In this document: positions 1 to 10,319 of the stretch, in pieces
Layout of the letters: every line of letters begins with the position of its first letter
How positions within the stretch are numbered: position 1 is the stretch's first letter
Assembly: GCF_000003605.2 (NCBI RefSeq)
Contig: NW_003142814.1
Coordinates: forward strand, 33,789-55,505
From: Saccoglossus kowalevskii
Taxonomy: Eukaryota > Hemichordata > Enteropneusta > Harrimaniidae
DNA: 21,717 nucleotides
Direction of reading: 5' to 3'
Position numbers and translations under genes: made by a program
The notes under the pieces: generated by a model
Told to the model about the DNA's origin: nothing
Databases searched by the model: none
The model's input: only the letters and a program-made list of their open reading frames with translations

Positions 1-467
1 TTTTTTTACCAAAAATGACAAAAATATTCACCAAAATTAGAAAATTTAAGATATCACTTACAAAATGAACAAATTTGAGAGAGGTCCACATGTAGTACCT
101 ATATATGTAATATTCAAAGCAATTGCACTTGCGGTTTTCAACAAGAAGTCGAAAATATCACTTTTTACCAAAAATGACAAAAATATTCACCAAAATTAGA
201 GAATTAAAGTTATCATTACAAAATGAACAAATCTGAGAGAGGTCCACATGCAGTACCTATATATGTAATATCAACGCAATTGGACTTGCGGTTTTTAACA
301 AGAAGTTGAAAATATCACTTTTTACCAAAAATATTCACCAAAATTAGAGAATTGAAGATATCATCATGAAATGAACAAATCCGAGAGAGGTCTACCCAAG
401 GTACATATACACCAAGTATGAAAGCATTCAGGCTTTTAGTTTTCAAGAAGAAGTCGAAAAAGTAAAA
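1..467. repeat. Three diverged tandem ~158-bp monomers of an interspersed repeat
   Basis: The same ~158-bp block begins at 3, 162 and 319 with TTTTTACC and continues with CACCAAAATTAGA, then AATGAACAAAT, then GAGAGAGGTC, and ends near CAAGAAGTYGAAAA. The periods are 159 and 157 bp. Copy 3 lacks the TGACAAAAA segment near its start and is the most diverged in its second half. No coding potential is seen; the minus-strand open frame at 315-602 runs through the repeat and its tail and resembles no family. The block with its GACGAC tail is of a type I associate with repeats scattered through marine invertebrate genomes, but I cannot name the family. The left end is cut by the window, so more monomers may precede it. 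Confidence 0.85.
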
Positions 468-476
468 CATTGACAC

Positions 477-541
477 GAACGACGACGACGGACGACGGAC
501 GACGCCGGACGACGACGGACAATCACTCATATCGTCGACGA
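477..541. repeat. GACGAC/GACGG-rich simple-sequence tail of the preceding repeat
   Basis: An imperfect run of GACGAC and GACGG triplet-like units directly follows monomer 3 of the 1-467 repeat and ends at TCGTCGACGACTTGG. It is the only strongly GC-rich patch in the first kilobase. Its position right after the monomers suggests it is the 3' tail of that element, not an independent microsatellite. The 7.24-8.42 kb element also ends in a GAC/CA-rich tail. Confidence 0.7.
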
Positions 542-545
542 CTTG

Positions 546-1328
546 GTTCTCGCTAAAAACGTATGCAACATAACTGACTTGAACTATAAATTTTTCAAGC
601 AAATTCCGAATGAGTCATGTTTCTCACGAGAGCATAGCAACAACGAGTCCATTGCGTTAATTGAAGACTACGTACATGTCATGACAATAATTTATTATTT
701 GGCGTGTTCTTGGTGATGATACACGTTTACAAACAACCGATGTATCAGAACATTGGAGTACGTGTACTGTTGCATAACTTTATCCCATTTTTACTAGTAT
801 ATCAAAATACAGTCTTTGTTAAAAAAAGAGGGTCATGGCCACATTCTATATACCGTTACGATGAAATTCACGGAGCACGCATTAAACGAAAGAGGCGGAA
901 ACAATCATTCACATCACGTCAGTCGTCAAACTTGTTGATAATTTTGAAAGTTCGCTCTTATCAAGGTAGCGACCAAGGACAATCTCACTTTTAATTTATC
1001 TGTTAATAAACTAGTAGCTTCGCAATGAGTGGCTTTCGTGGTGAGTGGCAGAAACTTGTCTTTTCATCGGAGTCGAGAATCTAATGTTGTATGTGCCATT
1101 AAACAACCGGTGTTAATCTGGGGATACCATGTATAATTAAAATGACACAAAGTATATGGAATATGTAATTACATGCATAAATGATACACACTAACGAGAA
1201 TTAGTATTATTTACGAAAATATTTGTTCACAATTTTATAAATTGGCATGGGAATTCCCACCACCAATGCAAATTCACATAATTCTGTTTACTTTGCATGC
1301 TTACTATGCTTACACACTCAAAACATTT
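546..1328. other. No gene recognised
   Basis: This is AT-rich single-copy-looking sequence. The only open frames of any length (plus strand 704-994 and one starting at 1247) have no recognisable domain, no bias that would mark an exon and no convincing splice context. I see no tRNA, inverted termini or tandem structure. Confidence 0.5.
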
Positions 1329-1367
1329 ATTATATAACCTGGACAAAAAAACAAAAATTATTTTTCC
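1329..1367 (+). repeat. Left copy of a ~38-bp dispersed repeat flanking the 21-bp minisatellite
   Basis: An ATTATATAACCTGGACAAA core is followed by an A-rich stretch and TTATTTTTCC. It matches the copy at 3038-3074 with only a few substitutions and small indels. The two copies are in the same orientation, about 1.7 kb apart, and bracket the 21-bp array. They could be remnants of one repeat family or of a local duplication. Confidence 0.6.
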
Positions 1368-1433
1368 ATGCCATGAGACATTTCCCCTATCTGTGCACTT
1401 CATATTTTTATGGTAGTAAAAATATATGTAGCA

Positions 1434-1553
1434 TATACGTTAACTGGGATGTATATATCCCAGCTAGTTTCTCGTGCACCCTCTCATATTACTTGACAAT
1501 AGTCTACAAATATTTTGTAAGCTATAAAATTGGTATACGTTAACTGGTATGTA
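1434..1553 (+). repeat. 20-bp direct repeat with exactly 100-bp spacing, next to the minisatellite
   Basis: TATACGTTAACTGG followed by (G/T)ATGTA occurs at 1434-1453 and again at 1534-1553, with 19 of 20 positions identical. The second copy ends three bases before the first 21-bp unit of the array. It may mark the duplication or slippage event from which the minisatellite grew. Confidence 0.55.
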
Positions 1554-1556
1554 GAA

Positions 1557-2636
1557 GTAAGTAACAGTTACATCCAGGTAAGTAACAGTTACATCTCAGT
1601 AAGTAACAGTTACATCCAAGTAAGTAACAGTTACATCCCAGTAAGTAACCGTTACATCCAAGTAAGTAACAGTTACATCTCAGTAAGTAAAAGTTACATC
1701 CAAGTAAGTAAAAGTTACATCCAAGTAAGTAACAGTTACAACCAAGTAAGTAACAGTTACATCCAAGTAAGTAACAGTTACATCCAAATAAGTAACAGTT
1801 ACATGCAGGTAAGTAATAGTTACATTCAAGTAAGTAACAATTACATCTCAGTAAGTAACAGTTACATCCAAGTAAGTAAAAGTTACATCCAAGTAAGTAA
1901 CAGTTACATCCAAGTAAGTAACAGTTACATCCAGGTAAGTAAAAGTTACATCCAAGTAAGTAACAGATACATCCAAGTAAGTAACAGTTGCATCCAAGTA
2001 AGTAACAGTTGCATCCAAGTAAGTAACAGTTACATCGAGGTAAGTAACAGTTACATCCAAGTAAGTAAAAGTTACATCCCAGTAAGTAACAGTTACATCC
2101 CAGTAAATAAAAGTTACATCCAAGTAAGTAACAGTTACATCCAAGTAAGTAAAAGTTACATCCAAGTAAGTAACAGTTACATGCAAGTAAGTAACAGTTA
2201 CATCCAAGTAAGTAACAGTTACATTCAGGTAAGTAAAAGTTACATCCAAGTAAGTAACAGTTACATCCAAGTAAGTAACAGTTACATCCAGGTAAGTAAC
2301 AGTTACATCCAAGTAAGTAAAAGTTACATCCAAGTAAGTAACAGTTACATCCAAGTAAGTAAAAGTTACATCCAAGTAAGTAACAGTTACATCCAAGTAA
2401 GTAACAGTTACATCCCAGTAAGTAAAAGTTACATCCAAGTAAGTAACAGTTACATCCAAGTAAGTAACAGTTACATCCAAGTAAGTAAAAGTTACATCCA
2501 AGTAAGTAACAGTTACATCCAAGTAAGTAACAGTTACATCCAAGTAAGTAAAAGTTACATCCAAGTAAGTAACAGTTACATCCAAGTAAGTAACAGTTAC
2601 ATCCAAGTAAGTAACAGTTACATCCAAGTAAGTAAA
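1557..2636 (+). repeat. 21-bp minisatellite, 51 indel-free units plus a partial unit
   Basis: Fifty-one consecutive units, each exactly 21 bp, occupy 1557-2627; a partial unit begins at 2628. Each unit reads GTAAGT, then AACAGTTAC or AAAAGTTAC, then usually ATCCAA. Variants sit mostly in the left 30 units; the right 20 are nearly identical. Because 21 is a multiple of three and stops are absent, the plus strand stays open for 382 codons as a heptad V-S-N/K-S-Y-I-Q, and two minus-strand frames are also long. Substitutions mostly change the amino acid, and the frame begins and ends in unrelated sequence, so I read it as non-coding satellite. Nearly all units carry GTAAGT, the 5' splice-site core, and five show full CAG|GTAAGT. 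GTAACAGTTAC is an 11-bp palindrome with one central base. Confidence 0.97.
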
Positions 2637-3037
2637 ACAACTAATGTTTCTTTGCATCTTGTATTTAATTGGTCGTAAAAGGACTGGAGGAGACAACTTA
2701 ACACTTACTGTCTGTCAATTACTGAGATATAAATGGTGACAGTTGCCTGACTCAAGGTGTTGACTGGTGTCAAATGGCGACTTTACATAATTCTTGGCCG
2801 GTCTGCCTTTGATATAGCTCTATAAAATTCACTACAATGAGTTGAATCCATGTGGGCATGGAAGCTGTGATGTTTTTCAATAAAGAAAACTTACTACGAA
2901 CACGTGTGTATATGTGCTATTTATCCGTTTTCAACCTATGAACCTCCCCTCACGAACCCTGATACGTGCATATTTTACCGGTAATACATAAAGGTACACT
3001 TTACAAAAATACACATGATATATTAATTATAGAATCC
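2637..3037. other. No gene recognised
   Basis: This is unique-looking flank of the minisatellite. It contains an AATAAA at 2879-2884 and a small CCATG-TGGG-CATGG hairpin at 2848-2861. Neither is tied to a gene I can see. Confidence 0.4.
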
Positions 3038-3074
3038 ATTATACAACCTGGACAAAAAAAAATCTTATTTTTCC
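3038..3074 (+). repeat. Right copy of the ~38-bp dispersed repeat flanking the minisatellite
   Basis: ATTATACAACCTGGACAAA followed by an A-run and TTATTTTTCC. It is in the same orientation as the copy at 1329-1367 and differs by a few substitutions and a shorter A-rich centre. Confidence 0.6.
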
Positions 3075-4135
3075 TTGATATAATGATAACGTGTTACTTC
3101 ATGCCGAAATTCTAATAAATGAGATTTGGAAAAAGGGATTGTCACTTGCCCATTAATCCTGTATGTTGACGCTACCTTCAGGTCCTACCTGTTATCAAGA
3201 GTTTTATGTTGACTATGCGCCGGATCGTTTACTTACTTAATACTTATTTATCAGTGTGAAATTCGACCAAGAAAAGTCAGAATAGCAAACAAAAAGGTAA
3301 AAGCCCGTTGTCCGAAACAAAACTTACAGAATCAAATTAGTCTGTTAGCCGTCGCTGCCCAGACCAGCGATATTTTGCACATCGACATTGAGAATCACAA
3401 TTGCATATAAACTGAACAATACAGCTATTCCGGCCATCATTCGAATCATCAGTCTTCATGATTGTTTAACTGATATTTCCGTCCATTTGCTTAGTTGTTT
3501 GAGACTGAATGTTGTCAAGTTCGAGAGTGTGTTTTTACGTACGGCGACGTCAACATTATCGATTACATCACAGTCACTCAACAATGCGATTACATTAAAG
3601 ACGCCTTGAAAAGTCCATTTTGGGCTAGTATCATTGTCAAATTTCTTTTTATACTGGAGACATTCCAGTACGGAGTTGTTCGATTGGCATATCAAAATTC
3701 TTTATTTGAATAGACAACGTCCATTTATTCACAAAATAACAACGTTGCTATGCTTCTAGGCATATAACGAACTTGAAACAAAAGGAATCATTCGATCCAA
3801 ACGACCTGCGTCCATGGAAATCAAGTCTTATGGCCCTTGTGTTTTCGAGCGAAAATACCAGCAACGATTCCCGGGAAACAAATATTAATGCTATAATTCA
3901 CTCTGATGTGGAAATAGGTGACAAAGGTTAAAACAAATTTGGGGGAATCCAAAAACGTAACTTACTGCACGTGAATTTCACGACGAAGTATCCAACGTTC
4001 TGGTTATCTCTGCGCGACTGCAGTCTTTGAAACGAAATTGAGAGACTCTAAAAACACAATTTATGGCATGACAAAAACGCAATCTATGCAAGTAATGCAA
4101 TATCACGACGAATGTTTAGAATGTTCGCCCATTCT
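3075..4135. other. No gene recognised
   Basis: Short overlapping open frames lie on both strands between 3388 and 3713, but none shows a domain, splice context or homology I recognise. No repeat structure is obvious by eye. Confidence 0.4.
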
Positions 4136-4385
4136 TCCATATTTATTTGGGGCAATATGAATGATTCAGCAGAGCGCTTAGATAGGTTATTTATTAAACG
4201 CGTCCTGTGAATCAAAATTTATCGTGAATGGCTTTCCAAGCGAAAAATGTCGAGGTCAAAAAAAGAAAGAAAAAGATTTTTGCCCAATAATCCATTTTTT
4301 TGGGGTGATATGTTATTGATTTAGTCCAGCGGTAATTTAGCTTATTTATTAGAGGCGCCAGGAAACCCAAATTTAGGGCGTGAAT
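4136..4385 (+). repeat. Ancient direct duplication of a ~95-bp block
   Basis: Block A (4136-4229) and block B (4291-4385) align along their whole length: TCCAT, TTTGGGG, ATATG, TGATT, CAGCG, TATTTATTA, AAATTTA and CGTGAAT occur in the same order and spacing, with perhaps a third of positions changed. The offset is ~155 bp. No open frame is preserved between the copies, so this is probably an old non-coding repeat. Confidence 0.6.
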
Positions 4386-7239
4386 TATTTGGACGACAAT
4401 TATAACCAAGAGGTGAGAGACTACTTACCGCGCGGCAGCGACTGCGACCCCAATCATATTTTAATTTTAGTAAGCTAAGGTAAAACCCGTGTTTATGCTA
4501 TGAGAAAGTGCAGATCTTGAACGTATTTTAGTGGAAATACAAGAAACAACACATACCAAAATGATATCTCAAAAGTCAATATTCGTGGTGCATTTTAAAT
4601 TTGTTAGTACTCATATTTCCAAAAATATTTTAGTATAAGGTAGTAATCAGCCCCTGTCGGTAAAGTCGTCATTAAAACAACACAGCTATTTCCTGGAATC
4701 ATTAATATACAAGAAAACAGATGCATCTGGGTTGTAACGTTGTTAGCTATTGCGGTGAAACCCAAATTAATCATTGTTTGCGCATCCACGCTGTAATACA
4801 TCATGTCAAAAGTTGTTTCGTAAGTTGAAAAAAAAAACGATTCGATAGTATATTGCATGGATTGTAACATGTCATAGTTCCTATTTTGCCAGTGAACACA
4901 ATTCATCGTAAAATAGCTTTGAACATGTGTAAGCTAAAGTAAGTACATCTCAAGTTGATGTTCGCAATGCATATTCCTTTATTTTAACTTTTTTTGACGA
5001 GAAACAGAAATAATAATTTAAAACATGTCCGTGTGTGTTCTTATGTATTCTAGCTTTCAGAATATGTATAAATTATCATAGTTGATATCAGGGAGTGATT
5101 TCAAAAAAAATATCATTAATATTTAATTTCACGTTTTGGAAATCAATTGGCCGGGCAACAATAAGTTATATTATCATTTCACGTGTTTAGCGAATTTCAA
5201 ATATCGGCGCAAATAGCGAAAATAAAAACCAGCGAAAAAAATGCGTTTACAATATCATGCAAAAAGCTACTTGTCTCGCAGCGACTGAATGGGTTACCCA
5301 CCGACAGTAAAGTCGATCGGAATCTAGAACGGCCATTGACGAATAACTGCCTAACATAAATACGCAATAAACGACAAGCCTGAATGTGCGGAATTTGAGG
5401 ATTTTCCAACCACGTGGGGAGGTGTGTTACACCATAACTGTTTAGGGGAGGGCTAAAAGATTGTTTTCGATATTACACTCACATTTTAGTACATAATTAT
5501 AAATTGTCACAACCATACTGAACTGTTTTTCTGAACTTCTACTGTGTAAATTACGTTTCTATCAAACTGTATGTTCGATACTTTTTACTACCTAATACTA
5601 AAATATGCTTGGATATTTAGAGTACTAACGAATTCCCACTTCCGGTCCGGTTAGACTTAAATACACCACAAATATTCAGTTTTGTGATATAATTTCAAAT
5701 ATAATACAATATAATAATGTGTTGGTTCTTGGATATTTCATCTTCCTCGTCCTGTACTTCGTTTAGTAATTCGAACTTCCCAGTTTGCGTAAAAAGGGAG
5801 AGTTTCGCTATTTCGAAATCGAAAATGCCTTGGCTTTATTATTTGTTGAGGGACGGCCGCTGTAACATGTGTATATCTTAAAATCTCTTCTAATATAATA
5901 CCGCACTGAAAAACAATATACGCTTTAAAGTAAGATCAATTGGACAGGCATATAACCTCATACAACCCCCTCTTCTGGGACCACTACATACACTTCCGGA
6001 AATCCTAATTACCATGAGGCGGAAACTCGAACACGACTAGGAAATCTGCATTTCAACAATTCATACTGTTAGTAACAACACACCGCCATTTTGAAGCTGA
6101 GAGAGGGAGTTGCAGAACAGAAAGAAAGAGATAAATAATTCGGCATAAAATTGTTTCTATACCATAAGCAATTAAATATGATCGATAGTTTCAATTTTTA
6201 GACATATGTTACGCGTGTGCCAAGTATAAACACATTGACAAGTTTTAATTTGCTTCACTAACAAATTATGCGGACAACCACGCGATGACATTGACAACAG
6301 TTCGTTGCATTCCACAACCACTTTACAAGACAGCTCACTACCATGTACTTTAAGTTGTCTTGTTGAAGAAAAGCTCGGTATCGTGTCCGATATCGCACTA
6401 TCATGGCGTACCAGTCAGGAATTACCTAACTCCGCGAAAGACAGTCGACTATCGGCTTATATCCGACTGGCCAATGAACGAACTCTTGAGACTAATATTT
6501 TATTTAAACTCTGTCATCGATTAACACGAATTCACTATGGAGGGTGCGTTACAGACATAGTGAGAAAACTGAGATCTATGTTTTGAAATAATACTCGAAG
6601 GGCAATACATTTGATATAAAACCGGTAAATAAAAGATCAGTAGGGGAATATGATGTTACCCAACATTGGGCACATATTTCTCATTGGTCGATCGGATCAA
6701 TTTCGAATTTAAACGAAATATATGGAAGCAGGGATCTGGATGATTAAGAGTATTTTCCACTATTATGGATCATTTATTTGGGAAACTGAACGTGGGCTCG
6801 GCTTGAGCAATCTGAACTCGTTAAATCACTGTTAAATTACGTCACTAAGATCATTATAATCAACTATCGCAAAGTTGACCTTTCAAGCTAGATTGCAACG
6901 AACTATAAACATGTAAATGTCAAGAGGTACGAGGCAGTGTAATATGTCTAACTAATTCCGTGTAATCTATAGAATGAGATTTGACGTACAAATTAAAGTA
7001 ATCAAAGAAAGCTTGAAAGAACTCCCGTGTGCTGAGAGTATTGGAGACACATTTAAATTAATTCAAAATTTAAGATTTGCTTTTCAAACGAAAAGCTTGA
7101 AAACTATCTGCTATTTGAGATGCACAAAATGAAAAAATCTAAATTTATAATACATACAGAAAATACATTTGATTTTTCTTCCATGGTTTTTAGTCTAATT
7201 CCAGAACACCTCTGCAATGAATTCATTTTAAATCTAATA
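4386..7239. other. Long stretch without a recognisable gene
   Basis: This is AT-rich sequence. Open frames on the minus strand at 4604-4906 (100 codons) and 5197-5409, and on the plus strand at 6305-6586 (93 codons, from a TTG), have no recognised motif. Unannotated short exons cannot be excluded. I see no tandem array or inverted termini. Confidence 0.4.
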
Positions 7240-8415
7240 ATAGATAATCAATATGCATGTTTATCAACATTAAACTAATCATGTCTGTGGATTACATCAA
7301 TGAACCAACTGAATTATTATACAAATTAAGCAATTATTATGCATAGATTTAGGTCTGTATATTGTTTCAGGGTGCACATATACACATTCTCATTATAATG
7401 TGATGATTAATCATAACTAAATAAGTGGAAAGCTGAAAAGTAAATTATTGTGCAAATTAGGTAATTATTATAGATGTATATACACCTAAAACTTATTAGA
7501 TCATCACATTGTGTTAGAGTACATATGTACCAAGATTCATTGAATTAAGATAAGTACTGTCACAGACCATCTATGTATGAAGGTTCATTGAAATGTGATT
7601 AGAACAAAAAATTAGGAATTATTATGCAAAATAGTTAATTAATATGCACTGATTTTAACCCGAAACTAATCAGGTCTGTGCATTGTCCTGGAACATATAT
7701 GTACCAAGACGCATTGAAATGGGTTAATTAGTACTTGCGATATCAGTGTAAAAGCCGAAAATTAACTAATTATGCACTAATTAGTTGATTAATATGCACA
7801 CATTTTTACCCAAAATTAATCAGGTCTCTGCATTATTCTAGAGCATATATGTACCAAGTTTCATTGAAAAGTAAAGAAATAATAGTACTTGAAATATCAA
7901 AAGCTGAAAATTTATTAATTATGCAAATTAGGTAATTAATATTTCACATATCTGTCTGTGCATCGTCCTATGTATCTTTGCAATTTTCATTGGAATGTGA
8001 TGATTAGTACTTGAGATACCAGTGGAAAAGCCGAAAATTGACTAATCATTAAGCAAATTAGGTTAATTATATGCAAGGATATTTACCCAAAACTAAACAC
8101 ATCTGTGCATTAGTCTAGAGCATCTATGTCCCAAGTTTCATCAAAATCCAATGAATGGCTCTTTAGATATCAGTGGAAGAGTCAAGGAACAGCTAAAAAT
8201 GAGCTAATTATCATGCAAACCAGGTAATTAATATGCATAGATTTTAACCAAAGCCTAATCAAATATGCGCATTAGCCCAGAGCATCTATACACCAAGTTT
8301 CATTAAAACCAACATACGGTTCTTGAGATAGCAGTGGAACGGACAGACACACACATACACATACGGACAGGCTAACTGCAAAGACTCCCATTGTGTGCTT
8401 CGCACCCGGGAGACA
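7240..8415 (+). repeat. Polymeric interspersed repeat: about seven or eight diverged ~150-bp monomers with a GACAGACACACA tail
   Basis: A recurring ~150-bp monomer starts at TAATTAATATGCA-like anchors near 7331, 7461, 7634, 7782, 7931, 8061 and 8223, with a more decayed one around 7250. Within each, the order is: TTTTAACCCAAAACTAATCA, then TCTGTGCATT, then CATATATGTACCAAG, then TTTCATTGAAA, then AGTACTTGAGATATCAGTGGAAAAG, then ATTAATTATGCAAATTAGG. Spacings run from about 130 to 173 bp. The series ends at 8338-8415 in GGAACGGACAGACACACAC, then GTGTGCTTCGCACCC (a short hairpin) and GGGAGACAAAAAT. The final tail suggests a defined 3' end of an element. No protein is encoded. The family cannot be named from sequence alone. 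Confidence 0.85.
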
Positions 8416-8672
8416 AAAATTGAAAAATTCCATCGTACCGGACAGTGGACGTTTACCTGCTCATACGTATACCGCTAACTACATAAGCACTTTCGATTTG
8501 ACGACAATTTCGGTTCAATACAATAATCGTATATACCTAGCTATGAACAAACAATACAGTTATCGCATATAGTTTGTTATTTTTATAAAAACACATAAAT
8601 GAATTTATAAAAAATGAGAACCTTCACTTATATCTGTATTGCTAGTGGTAATCGTGCTATCCGGCCCCGTGA

Positions 8673-8680
8673 TGACGTCA
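8673..8680. promoter_or_regulatory. Perfect CRE palindrome TGACGTCA
   Basis: The full 8-bp CREB/ATF site is present in a locally GC-richer stretch (8660-8680). An ATGCAAAT octamer (8842-8849) and a GACCAATCAG CCAAT-type box (8870-8879) lie within the next 200 bp. The combination is promoter-like, but no gene start is seen nearby, and short motifs occur by chance. Confidence 0.25.
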
Positions 8681-9757
8681 ACAAAACAACTCCACTAGAT
8701 AACCACTGATTAGTTTATCATAAACAAAGTTGACATGAACCCCTGTTTATTATTATAAATGTGTTCATGGTTGAAGTGTACGTGATCGATAGAGCTTTTC
8801 ACAAGAATAATAAAGAACGAGAGAACATCGCTTCTACCACCATGCAAATATCATCATATTTACAAAATTGACCAATCAGAGAAAAGCTTGTTTTTTTCGC
8901 CTATAGTGTATATGCATCGACTTCATGTATGTGGTGTCACCGTGTGTGATTTTGGGCTCAAAATAGAAACAAATGATGTTTACTGTATGTTTTAACTTTT
9001 TAAGCACTTTTTTAAATTTATTTAAGGCTTTATTTTTAGTTTTGTGAAATTTGATTTAATTCATTCATGGTTTTAGTTGTTCTCGGATACATTTAAAGAT
9101 ACAAAGAGTGAATAAGATTATTTCACGTCAAAGAAACATGAAACAAATGAAGGACTTAGCAGAAATAACATCATACGTGAAACGACCCGCATGACTGAAG
9201 CTACTTCTTTGAGACTCATTATTCATTTCATATATTAGGAAAAAATTTGTTCATGTTTCTTTTGTTGATCTGTTCGAGGTTTCTTCATATTCCGTATCAA
9301 TACTAATCTTTGAGTTGTTTAACCACGTGACTGTGACATGGTGCTTGTATGGATGCCCCCAAACATCATTACAACTTAGCAAAACATGTATGCTTAACAT
9401 TTAACTCAGGTACATCAGGCGATAATTTATTTTACAACTCTGTATAAACGGCTTTATCGTTGAAATAATCCAACATTGACAGGCCGGACAGACATTGTCT
9501 CTGTTTATCACATTCTCGGTAAATATAATGACCTAATAACTTAAAGTGCGACATTCATATATATTTATAAACGAGTTCAAAGATAAGTCCGTAAAACATT
9601 CCTTATTTCAGTGATTTTACTGCGTTTTTACACAACAATACGATAGTCGCAACAGAAATATAGGCATACTAGGTTAACAAAGTTATAATCAATAAACCGC
9701 GACACACCATTCCAGGTAGATAATGTAATTTATTGATAATGTATTAATTGTTTACAA

Positions 9758-9782
9758 TGATTGATTGATTGATTGATTGATC
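9758..9782. repeat. (TGAT)n microsatellite
   Basis: About six tandem copies of the tetranucleotide TGAT, ended by CACGATGATTG. It is ordinary slippage-type simple sequence. Confidence 0.9.
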
Positions 9783-10308
9783 ACGATGATTGTATCGATT
9801 GGTCGACTAATAGAAGTGATTTTCTTCTGAATTTCAAACATGGCGTGAGACACTTGGGAGCGTTGATAATCCCCCGTAAATTACTGTGTGGCTTGCTGTA
9901 TGTAGATTATAAATTAGATAAGGGGTCAACAGCTGCGCGTAATGTTTCTATGTTTGTAGGGACTGTTATGGCATGACATCGAGGCAGTGATAAGCTAAGG
10001 AGGCAACTCGGGAATTCGACAAGTTGTAACAGCGGATCACAACAACACGCACACTCAGAAGTTCCGCTTAGACCTTCGACACGATCTTGAAATGTGATCG
10101 CCCGTTCCAATATGCCACGTGTGGAGTTACATGCAGTGGCAACATCCGAATTCGTCGTCGCACGCAATTGTTATTTATAAGAACGTTGTCCGCAGACAGG
10201 GTAGGACAGGAAACACCGTGTAAGACAATTTATAATTAAAGTAAAATAATCGGCATTATGAAAAAATCGTTAGGATATCTGGTGAATTTACATTGTTTTA
10301 AAAAGATT

Positions 10309-10319
10309 GGGGGGGGGGG
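10309..10319 (+). repeat. Run of 11 guanines
   Basis: An uninterrupted G11 tract stands in otherwise AT-rich DNA, followed by TTGG. It is prone to length error in sequencing, so its exact length should not be relied on. Confidence 0.9.

Noticed and set aside
1530-2678. A 382-codon plus-strand open frame of V-S-N/K-S-Y-I-Q heptads, and two long minus-strand frames over the same DNA
   Set aside because: Openness in three frames follows from a 21-bp period with no stop in the unit. Changes between units are mostly amino-acid altering, there is no signal or domain in the flanks, and the ends run into unrelated sequence.
6305-6586. A 93-codon plus-strand open frame
   Set aside because: It has a non-ATG start, no recognisable domain, and a length expected by chance over this much sequence.
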